From Microbacterium hatanonis (GTDB taxonomy: Bacteria > Actinomycetota > Actinomycetes > Actinomycetales > Microbacteriaceae), in contig NZ_VRSV01000002.1 of the NCBI RefSeq assembly GCF_008017415.1, positions 372,001 to 436,000 of the forward strand: 64,000 bases of DNA, given 5' to 3'. This document shows, piece after piece, positions 44,346-52,170 of the stretch. A model generated the notes under the pieces. The model made no database searches. It was not told the origin of the DNA and was given only the letters and a program-made list of their open reading frames with translations. Within the stretch, counting starts at the first letter, position 1. Each line of letters starts with the position of its first letter. The position numbers were made by a program, and so were the translations under genes.

Positions 44346-44514
44346 TCCACATGGGCCGTTTGGCTGTGCGAGGCTCCGGGAGCTGGGGGAGGTGGATCAA
44401 CCTCTCGGCAATCTCGGCTCGCCGTGGCTGACAGCTTCGCCCTTTTGCGTTAAGCCCTCGCCGGCCCTCCCTTGGATGCTGGCGGGGAGGGTTCATGGGC
44501 AGCCAACACGAGCC

Positions 44515-44552
44515 TGGCAAACGCGTGACAACCGATTGCCAAAACTTGGCAA
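44515..44552. promoter_or_regulatory. Chain of LacI-type operator half-sites before the MFS gene
   Basis: TGnCA half-sites start at 44515, 44526, 44537 and 44547, spaced 11, 11 and 10 bp. They make overlapping sites TGGCAAACGCGTGACA (44515-44530), TGACAACCGATTGCCA (44526-44541) and the perfect palindrome TTGCCAA-AAC-TTGGCAA (44536-44552). Related sites lie at 48177, 50697 and 61210. The rest of the gap from 44346 to 44720 shows no gene. Confidence 0.65.
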
Positions 44553-44720
44553 CCCTGATTGAATTGCTCCCAAGTCCGTCAGTTGGTGCGGGCGAATGCT
44601 CTACAGCGACGTACTGGAGACGCCCCGGATTTCTCCGCGTTGTCGCACACTGGTCAGCGCGCCATGCCCGGGCGCGTAGCTGAGCGACCAGACCCGCACG
44701 GCATCCCAGAAAGGCCTGTG

Positions 44721-46181
44721 ATGGCAGACGAACCGTCGATGACGAGGTTGTCCGAAGAACCGCAAAGGTGGACGACGTCCATCGCCGTGCACTACGAGGG
44801 CAAGAAACCCATGAGCCGGTACATCCGGTGGTACCTCATCGTGTCCATCGCGACGTCGATGGTCTGGGCAGCGGTAAACGGCATCCTCATGCCGAACCAG
44901 ATTCAGCTGATTGAGTTTGGCCAGTTCTTTCTGGGCCCCGACGCCGGGGTCGATCTCCCAGCACTTACCGAGCTCGGGCGAGCTGTCGCTGCTGGTCAGG
45001 TGACCCCGACAGCAGAGCAGGCGAGGCAACTCGGATTGCTGTCGGACTTCGAGACGGCACGAGCAGCAAGCCTTGGCCTGGTGACCACGGTGAGCGCGAT
45101 CCTCGTCATGCTCTTGCAGCCAGTCATCGGGGTGCTCTCCGACCGCACGCGTTCCAAGCTTGGTCGCCGCGCCCCTTGGATCCTGTACGCGGGACTCTTC
45201 GGTGCCGTCCTGCTGGCGGGTGTCCGATTCGCGCCGTCGATTGCCATCCTTGTCGTGTTGTGGAGCTTGACCGAACTCACTCTCAACGTCGCGGGGAACC
45301 CCCTCCAGGCCACAGTTGCCGACCGAGTCCCGCGAGAGCGACGAGGTCGGGTGACGTCCTGGACGAGCTTGGGCGCAATCATCGGCGGACTCCTCGGCGG
45401 AATCGGTGCTGGCGCCCTGTTCGGGATGATTGGCCTGGACTTCTACTTCATCCTCGCCCTCTTCGTCGCCCTCACCGTCGTCCTGTTCGTGATCCGCAAC
45501 CGCGACGAATCGTCCGTCGACATGGTGCGTGAGCCGTTCAAGTGGGGCGCGTTCTTCCGCGGGTACGCAAGCGCCCTCAAGGCTCGTGACTACCGGTGGC
45601 TGTGGATCTCTCGGGTCCTGTTCTTCTTCGGCTACAGCACGTCAACCGTTCTTTCGCTGTACATGCTGCAGAGCTACATCACGCCCGCCATGAGCGCGGC
45701 GGAAGCGTCCGCTACAGCGCCGCTGATCTCTATCGCCAGCCTGCCCGCGACGCTCATCGCAGTATCCATCTCAGGGCGCCTCTCGGATCGCCTCGGAGTC
45801 CGCAAACCCTTCATCATCGTGGCCTCCGTCCTGATGGCGGCCTCCCTGGCGGTGCCTCTCATCTCCCCGACCCTTCCCGGTCTGTTCATCCAAAGCATCG
45901 TGACGGGCCTCGCGTTCGGGATCTACCTGCCCGTCGACAACGCAATGTTCATCGACGTGCTGCCCGACCCGGAGACCGCGGGGCGCGACCTCGGTCTCTC
46001 CATCGTCGCGACCAACCTCGGGCAGTCTCTGGCGCCGGCGCTAGCAGCGGTGATGGTGGCGGTCACCGGCGGATACGCGGGCGTTTGGGTTGCAGCAGTA
46101 GTCCTTGTGGCGGGTGCCACGTTCACGGTGGCGCCTATCCGTGAACGTCGAGCCCGGAACGCAGCCCAGGTCCAGGTGTGA
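44721..46181 (+). CDS. MFS transporter, GPH/sugar-type
   Basis: This is a 486-residue, twelve-helix transporter starting at ATG 44721 (AAAGG upstream). The loop after helix 2-3, GVLSDRTRSKLGRRAPWIL, matches sucrose/glycoside-cation symporters of the GPH-like group rather than drug pumps. A roughly 60-residue hydrophilic loop follows helix 1. Its promoter carries the operator chain shared with neighbouring hydrolase genes, so it likely imports a glycoside or oligosaccharide for them. Codon use is less GC-rich than in the core genes upstream. Confidence 0.85.
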   Translation: MADEPSMTRLSEEPQRWTTSIAVHYEGKKPMSRYIRWYLIVSIATSMVWAAVNGILMPNQIQLIEFGQFFLGPDAGVDLPALTELGRAVAAGQVTPTAEQARQLGLLSDFETARAASLGLVTTVSAILVMLLQPVIGVLSDRTRSKLGRRAPWILYAGLFGAVLLAGVRFAPSIAILVVLWSLTELTLNVAGNPLQATVADRVPRERRGRVTSWTSLGAIIGGLLGGIGAGALFGMIGLDFYFILALFVALTVVLFVIRNRDESSVDMVREPFKWGAFFRGYASALKARDYRWLWISRVLFFFGYSTSTVLSLYMLQSYITPAMSAAEASATAPLISIASLPATLIAVSISGRLSDRLGVRKPFIIVASVLMAASLAVPLISPTLPGLFIQSIVTGLAFGIYLPVDNAMFIDVLPDPETAGRDLGLSIVATNLGQSLAPALAAVMVAVTGGYAGVWVAAVVLVAGATFTVAPIRERRARNAAQVQV

Positions 46182-46364
46182 TGGCCTGGTGCGCCTACGA
46201 GCGTTGCCCAAGCCGACGGGCACTGCCTTCCAGCGACGCGGCGCCACAGCTTGTAAACCGCGGCCGCTGAACAAGCTCAGTTACCCGTGCGATGGCTCCC
46301 CGCTCAGGGGCGGGCCATGGGCGAGGACTAGGTCTGGTGAACGGGTGGACGTAGTCGGGTCACT

Positions 46365-46381
46365 CTGATCCGCAGCTACCG
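46365..46381 (+). repeat. Second copy of a 17-bp sequence also found at 30708
   Basis: CTGATCCGCAGCTACCG differs at one position from CTGATCCACAGCTACCG at 30708-30724, in the same orientation. The two copies bracket the arabino-oligosaccharide locus and the first MFS gene. Confidence 0.5.
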
Positions 46382-46470
46382 GTCGTCGAGGTGTGGGCGG
46401 GTCCTTGTCTCGTTGCCGCCAGCGGCGTGCCGAAGGACCCCGCGGAGGAGTGGGTGCCGGGGATAAACGG

Positions 46471-46511
46471 GAGCGGGCCCCCACCGTTTCACGACGTGAG
46501 AGGCCCCGCTC
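46471..46511 (-). terminator. Terminator-like repeat after the GH35-like gene
   Basis: GAGCGGG (46471-46477) pairs with CCCGCTC (46505-46511) across a long loop, just downstream of the GH35-like stop at 46524. Confidence 0.45.
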
Positions 46512-46523
46512 GGTGGTGCGGAA

Positions 46524-48131
46524 TTATCGTGGTCGGCGCAGTAGGTCGACCCGTACAGTCCGCAAACCGTTCTTGGGGAACATGAAATAGCGCTCGTCCC
46601 CGTTGAGTGTGCGACGAGGCGCCCAACGACCCTGAGCGAAGGTTCCCTCGACAAGGGTGTCGAGCTCGACGACGGCGTCCTTCTGAGCGAACTTCAGCGA
46701 GATGCCTCGAGCAAGCACGACGAACTGGTCGTCTGACGTGCGAACGATGAGACCGTAGCCGGTGAGCATGGCGGCCTCCTCGCCCGTGCCGGCTCCGAAC
46801 ATGCCCCGTGTATCGAGCGGGCCGGAGATGGTCACGCTGTACCCGCCGAGCTCAACGGTTTCCATTTCCCCTGTGACGAGACGGAATCCGTGGATGTCGC
46901 CAGAGGCTTGTGCCGCGGTGATTACGTCACTCATGTCTTGCATCGCGGCGAAGGCGAGGAAGAGCTCGTCATTGTCGAGTACTTCCTCGATCCCGAAAGG
47001 GTGGAAACCCATTGCGTTGTGAGCGCCCACCGCGACGAACGCGAGACCGGGATCTGGACGTGCTTCCGGCACGAAGATCCCGTTGCCGTTCACGCCGTAG
47101 GCGCTGAGCGTTTCATCGAACGCGTCGATGTAGATGTCGGGGGACAGGAAGTCGAGGGTGGGGGCGCCGATCTGCCAGATGTCGAGCATTCGCGATACGG
47201 GACCGCCGCTGGGATACCGGCCGGGGATGTCCGCGTTCGGCTGGGGGCCGAGCCACGCATTCGTGTACACGGGCAGGGGATGCTCGGCGACGCCCGCGCT
47301 TGCGACGCGGTCGACGAAGGTGCTGAATCCCCAACTCATGAAGATCTCTTCGGCGTCGCGGTCTTCGCCGAACACCTCGGCCCACGTTCCGGAGGTCAGT
47401 GATCCACGCCGCTCCCATATTTCGCTCACCCAGGGTTCGAGGTCGTCCCCGCGACGTGCGAGACCCTGCAGGAGCTCGAGCGGCACTTGCCCTTCCCATG
47501 CCTGCTCGGCGAGAGCGCTTCTGTCCCGGCTGTCTCCGAGAAGCCCGACCTCGTTCTGCACCTGGACCGCGATAACCGTGTGATCCGGGTCGATTCGCTT
47601 CAGGTGGCGCATCAGCGCAGCGAACGCTCGCGCATCAGCCTCCACCAACTCCTCGCTGAAAACGCTGAGGATGGGCCCGTCGAGGCTGAACCGACCGGTG
47701 AGGAGCCGCTCCTCGTCGCGTTCCGCACGCGGGAACCGAGCCTCGTCTCGGCGCACCCAGCTCGGCGCGTACGAGGACTCAGCGTTCTTATAGGAGCCGA
47801 ACCAGATGAGCACAAGTCGGATGCCCTGCGCCCTAGCCTGCGCAACCTGGTCGTCCACCGCGGTGAAATCGAATACCCCTTCTTGAGGCTCGACGAGCTG
47901 CCAACTCGCCGCGCCGATGACGGAGCTGACGCCCTTCTCGCCAAGGGCTTTCCAGATCGGGGCCATGTAGGCGGGACTTGACGGGCTCGAGTTGTGCAGT
48001 TCCCCGCCCAGCGAGAGGAATGGCCGGCCGTCGACGATGAGCTGTGCGCCGCTGGCAGTTTGCGCCACACGCGGCAGGCCGTCTTCGAAACCGTGACGAG
48101 GTAGCAGGGGAGTGTCGTGTGAGTGCGTCAT
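46524..48131 (-). CDS. GH35-like beta-galactosidase (DUF5597-type)
   Basis: Start ATG 48131 gives 535 residues with no signal peptide, so the enzyme is cytoplasmic. It has a TIM-barrel N-terminal domain (FLSLGGELHNSSPSSPAYM at about 38, typical of the clan-A/GH35-like group) with acid/base Glu194 in VQVQNEVG and nucleophile Glu356 in IFVPEARPD, and a C-terminal DUF5597-like beta domain. Relatives hydrolyse beta-galactosides or related beta-glycosides. A LacI-type operator lies at 48177-48192 and should act on this gene and the divergent GH43 gene. Confidence 0.82.
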   Translation of the reverse strand: MTHSHDTPLLPRHGFEDGLPRVAQTASGAQLIVDGRPFLSLGGELHNSSPSSPAYMAPIWKALGEKGVSSVIGAASWQLVEPQEGVFDFTAVDDQVAQARAQGIRLVLIWFGSYKNAESSYAPSWVRRDEARFPRAERDEERLLTGRFSLDGPILSVFSEELVEADARAFAALMRHLKRIDPDHTVIAVQVQNEVGLLGDSRDRSALAEQAWEGQVPLELLQGLARRGDDLEPWVSEIWERRGSLTSGTWAEVFGEDRDAEEIFMSWGFSTFVDRVASAGVAEHPLPVYTNAWLGPQPNADIPGRYPSGGPVSRMLDIWQIGAPTLDFLSPDIYIDAFDETLSAYGVNGNGIFVPEARPDPGLAFVAVGAHNAMGFHPFGIEEVLDNDELFLAFAAMQDMSDVITAAQASGDIHGFRLVTGEMETVELGGYSVTISGPLDTRGMFGAGTGEEAAMLTGYGLIVRTSDDQFVVLARGISLKFAQKDAVVELDTLVEGTFAQGRWAPRRTLNGDERYFMFPKNGLRTVRVDLLRRPR

Positions 48132-48176
48132 TGCAAGCCATTCAGAATGGGGACAGGTGCTCTCAGCTTCAAGAGA

Positions 48177-48192
48177 CGGCAATCGGTTGTCA
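48177..48192. promoter_or_regulatory. LacI-type operator between the GH35-like and GH43 genes
   Basis: CGGCAATCGGTTGTCA matches, in reverse complement and at 15 of 16 bases, the site TGACAACCGATTGCCA at 44526-44541. It sits in the divergent interval and could control both genes. Confidence 0.65.
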
Positions 48193-48272
48193 ATATCGAT
48201 GATAACTGGTTGGATGGCCGAGCCTGGCTTGTAAACGTGCCTGGCCGCCGCCGCAACGAAGGGCCGACGAGA

Positions 48273-50048
48273 GTGACGCGCATCCTGTGCAACCCCATGG
48301 ACCTCGAGTACCGGTACCAGGACATCCGCTTCAGCGGAGTAGTCGGTGGCGTCACGCTCGGTGAAGCCACGCGCAATGTCCACCGAGAAGCAGCCGACCC
48401 GTCTCTCGTGCTCTACCAGGACCGCTACTTCTTGTTCGCCTCAATGTCGCGAGGATTTTGGCACTCTGCCGACCTTCACGCCTGGACATACCAGGCCACC
48501 GAAAAGCTTCCCCCCTTCGATTACGCGCCCGACGTTCGAGTGGTGAACGGCGCGCTGCTCATCAGCGCCTCGCGCAAGCAGGGCAGCTCCCCGTTCTTCC
48601 GCAGCGTCGACCCGCTCACCGACGACTTCGAGGAAGTCTCGCCGGGGCCCTTCTCTTTCTGGGACCCCAGCCTCTTCCAGGATGATGACGGGCGCATCTA
48701 TCTCTACTGGGGCTGCGACAACAAGCAGCCCATCACCGGGGTCGAGCTCGATGACAGGCTCGAGCCCATCGGCGAACCTGTGGAGCTTCTCTCGTCGGAT
48801 GTCTCCTCGCACGGGTGGGAGCGGACGGGCGAGAACTACCTTCTCCCCGAACCGAAAACCCCTCGCGAGCGGCAGGTCGCCGCTTTCCAAAGCAGCGCCC
48901 CATACATGGAGGGCGCCTGGATGACCAGGCACGCCGGGCGCTACTACTTGCAGTACGCGGCTCCAGGCACCCAGTTCAATACCTACGCCGACGGTTACTA
49001 CACGGCAGACCGCCCCCTCGGTCCGTTCACGTATTCGACGGCCAGCCCGTTCTCCTCGAAACCCGGCGGGTTCGCACCAGGTGCGGGACACGGCAGCACC
49101 ATCCAGGACCGGCATGGCAACTGGTGGCATGCCGCAACGATGCGCATCAGCGTGAACGGCGTGTTCGAGCGCCGTCTTGGCCTGTTCCCGGCTGGATTCG
49201 ATGCCGATGGAACCCTTACGTGCAACCAGAATTTCGGCGACTACCCTTTCGCGGTGCCAGATGAATCATTCGATCCATGGGAGAAGACCGCCCCCGAGTG
49301 GATGCTTCTGTCCTACCGTTCGGCTGCGACCGCATCGTCCTCGGCAGCGGGGCAAGACGCCTCGCTAGCGGTGAACGAAGATATCCAAACTTGGTGGGCA
49401 GCCGCCCACCCGGGGGCGGGGGAGTGGGTCGCGGTCGACCTGGGCGCCGTCTGCACCGTAGCCTCCGTCCAAGTGAACCTCGCAGACCACATCGTCGCCC
49501 CTCACGCCGCGAAGCTCGACGAGGGTTCCGACGGCGGGCACACCTGGCGCGGTATCTACCGGGAGCACACGCCTGCCGTCGTGATGGTGGAGGGGTCGCG
49601 CGATGGTGAGGTTTGGGAGACCGTGCATGATGGTCGCCTCGATGGGCGGGACAGACCGCACGCGCTCGTTACTCTCGACGAGCCTCGCGAGTTGAGGCAT
49701 CTGCGCGTGACCGCGGCGAGCGTGCCTTTCGACGGGGTATTCGCGGTCAGCGGCTTGCGCGTGTTTGGCCGCTCCGCGCAGGCGCTACCTGCGCAGGCTG
49801 CCCCGACCGCGGTACGCGTCGACCCGTTGATGGCACGCGTCAGTTGGCCGGCGGTCCCCGGTGCGATGGGTTACAACGTCCGTTATGGAGGCTCCGCGGA
49901 TCGGCTGTACCGCAGTTGGCTCGTCTACGACCAGTGCGACCTGGACATTCGGTCCCTGAATGCGGACGAGGACACATGGTTCGCAGTCGATGCGTTCAAC
50001 GGGGCGGGCGTGACGACCGGCGCCCCCGTACCGGCCCTGGCGTCGTAG
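48273..50048 (+). CDS. GH43 glycosidase with discoidin-like and FN3-like C-terminus
   Basis: The start GTG 48273 follows GAAGGG and gives 591 residues without a signal peptide. The five-bladed GH43 propeller (about 1-390) has the base Asp42 in AADPSLVLY, the pKa-modulating Asp131 in FWDPSLFQDD and the acid Glu213 in YMEGAWMTR. A discoidin-like beta-sandwich (about 395-505) and an FN3-like domain (about 510-590) follow. GH43 enzymes are mostly arabinofuranosidases, xylosidases or galactosidases; the exact specificity is not readable. Unlike the pseudogene at 43937 it is intact and intracellular. Confidence 0.85.
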   Translation: MTRILCNPMDLEYRYQDIRFSGVVGGVTLGEATRNVHREAADPSLVLYQDRYFLFASMSRGFWHSADLHAWTYQATEKLPPFDYAPDVRVVNGALLISASRKQGSSPFFRSVDPLTDDFEEVSPGPFSFWDPSLFQDDDGRIYLYWGCDNKQPITGVELDDRLEPIGEPVELLSSDVSSHGWERTGENYLLPEPKTPRERQVAAFQSSAPYMEGAWMTRHAGRYYLQYAAPGTQFNTYADGYYTADRPLGPFTYSTASPFSSKPGGFAPGAGHGSTIQDRHGNWWHAATMRISVNGVFERRLGLFPAGFDADGTLTCNQNFGDYPFAVPDESFDPWEKTAPEWMLLSYRSAATASSSAAGQDASLAVNEDIQTWWAAAHPGAGEWVAVDLGAVCTVASVQVNLADHIVAPHAAKLDEGSDGGHTWRGIYREHTPAVVMVEGSRDGEVWETVHDGRLDGRDRPHALVTLDEPRELRHLRVTAASVPFDGVFAVSGLRVFGRSAQALPAQAAPTAVRVDPLMARVSWPAVPGAMGYNVRYGGSADRLYRSWLVYDQCDLDIRSLNADEDTWFAVDAFNGAGVTTGAPVPALAS

Positions 50049-50053
50049 AGCGG

Positions 50054-50647
50054 TTATGCCGCGCTCGGTGCGTCGCCCGCTCCAATCAAGCCCATGAAGG
50101 CGTCGAGCAGTCCGATGGATGCTCGTTCAGGGTCAAGAAGTGTTTGGATCCGCAGGCCGTCAATCATCGCGAGGACGAGGGTCACTCGCTCATCAGCGGT
50201 GAGGGCAGTCCCGTCGCCGTCGCCCGCGAGGAGGGTCGTCGTGAATCGCGTTCGTAACCTCTCGCGGCGTCCCACGAAGTAGGTGTGAGCGGGGTGGTCC
50301 GGGTCCGTGGCCGCGACAGTCAACAGGAGGAGGCTCCGCTGATAGTCAGGACGCGCGAACTCCTCCTCGAGTACCGCACCCAAGATCTGGCGCGGAGGTA
50401 GATCTGACGCTGCGATACGCGCTGCCATCTGCTCATCGTCCGCGTCGCTCAGCGCCAGGGCAGCGAGGAGCAACTCGTCCTTTCCAGAAAAGTGACGGAG
50501 GAGCGCGGCATGAGTCATGTCCGCCCGACCCGCGATGTCGCGCAGTGACGCCCGCTCGAAACCGTGCTGAGCGAAGCTCGCCAGCGCGGCGCGGACGATC
50601 TGCTCACGTCGGGCGGGTGTCGTGGCGTGAGTGCCGGGGCGGGACAT
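50054..50647 (-). CDS. TetR-family regulator
   Basis: This is a 197-residue regulator starting MSRPGTHATTPARREQIVRA at 50647. The HTH occupies about residues 15-60 (FERASLRDIAGRADMTHAAL, then HFSGKDELL); the C-terminal domain is the ligand pocket. It is divergent from an MFS importer, and a perfect 17-bp palindrome (50667-50683) lies between them. The stop is six bases from the GH43 stop on the other strand. It probably represses itself and the MFS gene; the ligand is unknown. Confidence 0.9.
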   Translation of the reverse strand: MSRPGTHATTPARREQIVRAALASFAQHGFERASLRDIAGRADMTHAALLRHFSGKDELLLAALALSDADDEQMAARIAASDLPPRQILGAVLEEEFARPDYQRSLLLLTVAATDPDHPAHTYFVGRRERLRTRFTTTLLAGDGDGTALTADERVTLVLAMIDGLRIQTLLDPERASIGLLDAFMGLIGAGDAPSAA

Positions 50648-50666
50648 CTGGCCATTCTTGCATTTT

Positions 50667-50683
50667 GTAACCATCGTGGTTAC
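50667..50683. promoter_or_regulatory. TetR operator, perfect palindrome
   Basis: GTAACCA-TCG-TGGTTAC is a perfect 17-bp inverted repeat 20 bases upstream of the tetR start and 77 bases upstream of the MFS start. Confidence 0.75.
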
Positions 50684-50696
50684 TGTCTGGGAGGCG

Positions 50697-50712
50697 TCGC
50701 AACCGATTGCCA
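50697..50712. promoter_or_regulatory. LacI-type operator before the second GPH-like MFS gene
   Basis: TCGCAACCGATTGCCA agrees with TGACAACCGATTGCCA (44526-44541) at 14 of 16 bases. It lies 13 bases from the TetR palindrome, so the promoter appears to be under double control. Confidence 0.6.
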
Positions 50713-50759
50713 TCACCCCGTCCCACCCTGAGGACGGCGCACTTCAATGGAGGAGTCCG

Positions 50760-52118
50760 GTGTCCAATAACCAATCAGAGCGCGACGCAACTATCGAGAA
50801 CGTGGTGGCTTCGCAGCCAGTGGCGGGGGCAAGCCCCGACGCGCTGCCCCTGGAGAGTGAGCGGCCGGCGGCCCCGAGCGAGCCCCAGGTCCCGATGAGT
50901 CGCAGCTACATCTTCTGGTTGATGCTCGCCAGCTTCGGTGGCTCAATCGCCATGATGGTGCCTTTGTCTTACGGCATCGCGCTGCGACTGTCCGAGCTGG
51001 CACCCGGTCGCGAAGAGGTGCTGGGGTACATCACCGGGTCAGCGCAGCTCGTATTCCTCGTCCTCAGCCCCATGATTGGTATCTGGAGCGACCGGTTCCG
51101 TTCCCGGCTCGGACGGCGCGCGCCGTTCCTCTTCCTCGGAGCCGCCGTCGGTCTCGTAGGCCTGGTCATCATCGGCTTGGCGCCTTCGATTCCGCTCATC
51201 GCGGTGGGATGGATCATCGGCATGCTGGGGTGGTCGACCACCGGCGCCGCAGTACAGAACATTCAGGCCGACAAGCTCCCGGAGAACCAGCGCGGCAAGG
51301 TCTCAGCGCTCACGGGTCTTATGACGCAGATCGCACCGGTGCTCGGCATCGGCATCGCCTACGCGGTCTCCTCGAGCACCTTCCTCGTTTTCCTCGTTCC
51401 CGGTCTCATCGGCGCGGTTCTGCTCGTGCTCTTCCCGCTCATCAAGCCGGAAGGCAGTTCGAAGAACATCACCGTCGATTCGAGCGTCACCCTCCGCAAG
51501 GTCGTCGCCGGCTACGGGTTCAACCCCCGTAAGTACCCGGACTTCGCGTGGAACTGGCTCGGCCGTTTCTTCTTCTTCTTCGGCTTGTACTTCAACACCA
51601 CCTTTGGCACCTTCTTCTACGCGCAGAGACTGGACCTGCCGGTGCGAGAGGTTGCCGGCGTTGTAGCGACCGTCGGAATGCTGGGCGTCGTCGCCGCAGC
51701 AGGCGGTGCACTTCTCGGCGGCTTCCTCTCGGACAAGCTGAAGAGGCGCCGCCTCTTCGTCATCATCGCAGCCATTCTGTTCGTCGCTGGAGCCATCTTC
51801 GAGGCCTTTGCGTACTCGCTCCCGCAGCTCATTGTCGGTGCCGTGCTCATGCAGCTCGCCATCGCGGTGTTCGCCACTGTGAATCAGGCCATGGTGTTCG
51901 CGATTCTGCCCAACCGCTCAGAAGCTGGTCGCTACATGGCGGTCGTGGCCTTCGCTCAGAAGATCCCGAGCGCGGTGGCGCCGCTTATCGCCCCGCTGAT
52001 AATCACCATCGGCGCGGTCGGCGCGGATAAGAACTACACGGCGCTGTACCTCGGCGGCGCGGTCCTCGCCCTCGTCGGCGGTCTCATCATCCTCTTCAAG
52101 GTCAAATCCGTACGTTGA
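50760..52118 (+). CDS. MFS transporter, GPH/SLC45-like
   Basis: This is a 452-residue transporter from GTG 50760, set by GGAGGAG at 50749-50755. A hydrophilic N-terminal stretch of about 45 residues leads into twelve helices; GIWSDRFRSRLGRRAPFLF is the same loop type as in the MFS at 44721, again pointing to sugar or glycoside symport. It is followed after 52 bases by the GH78 gene, with which it is probably cotranscribed, suggesting uptake of a rhamnosylated substrate. Confidence 0.87.
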   Translation: MSNNQSERDATIENVVASQPVAGASPDALPLESERPAAPSEPQVPMSRSYIFWLMLASFGGSIAMMVPLSYGIALRLSELAPGREEVLGYITGSAQLVFLVLSPMIGIWSDRFRSRLGRRAPFLFLGAAVGLVGLVIIGLAPSIPLIAVGWIIGMLGWSTTGAAVQNIQADKLPENQRGKVSALTGLMTQIAPVLGIGIAYAVSSSTFLVFLVPGLIGAVLLVLFPLIKPEGSSKNITVDSSVTLRKVVAGYGFNPRKYPDFAWNWLGRFFFFFGLYFNTTFGTFFYAQRLDLPVREVAGVVATVGMLGVVAAAGGALLGGFLSDKLKRRRLFVIIAAILFVAGAIFEAFAYSLPQLIVGAVLMQLAIAVFATVNQAMVFAILPNRSEAGRYMAVVAFAQKIPSAVAPLIAPLIITIGAVGADKNYTALYLGGAVLALVGGLIILFKVKSVR

Positions 52119-52170
52119 ATCCACGGGCCGCTCACAAGGCGGCCCGCGTCGGCACGCGAAGGAGCTCTCT

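Larger units (their letters stand above)
46182..46523. other. Gene-free interval between convergent MFS and GH35-like genes
   Basis: I see no credible gene in these 342 bases. They hold CTGATCCGCAGCTACCG (46365-46381), a near copy of the sequence at 30708-30724, and a terminator-like inverted repeat at 46471-46511. Confidence 0.6.

Noticed and set aside
44178-44453. Separate small gene downstream of the GH43 remnant
   Set aside because: It lacks a good ribosome binding site and its product resembles no protein; the sequence is better explained as decay of the GH43 gene.
46182-46523. Insertion-sequence remnant
   Set aside because: A short repeat and an inverted repeat are present, but no transposase fragment, terminal repeats or target duplication can be seen.
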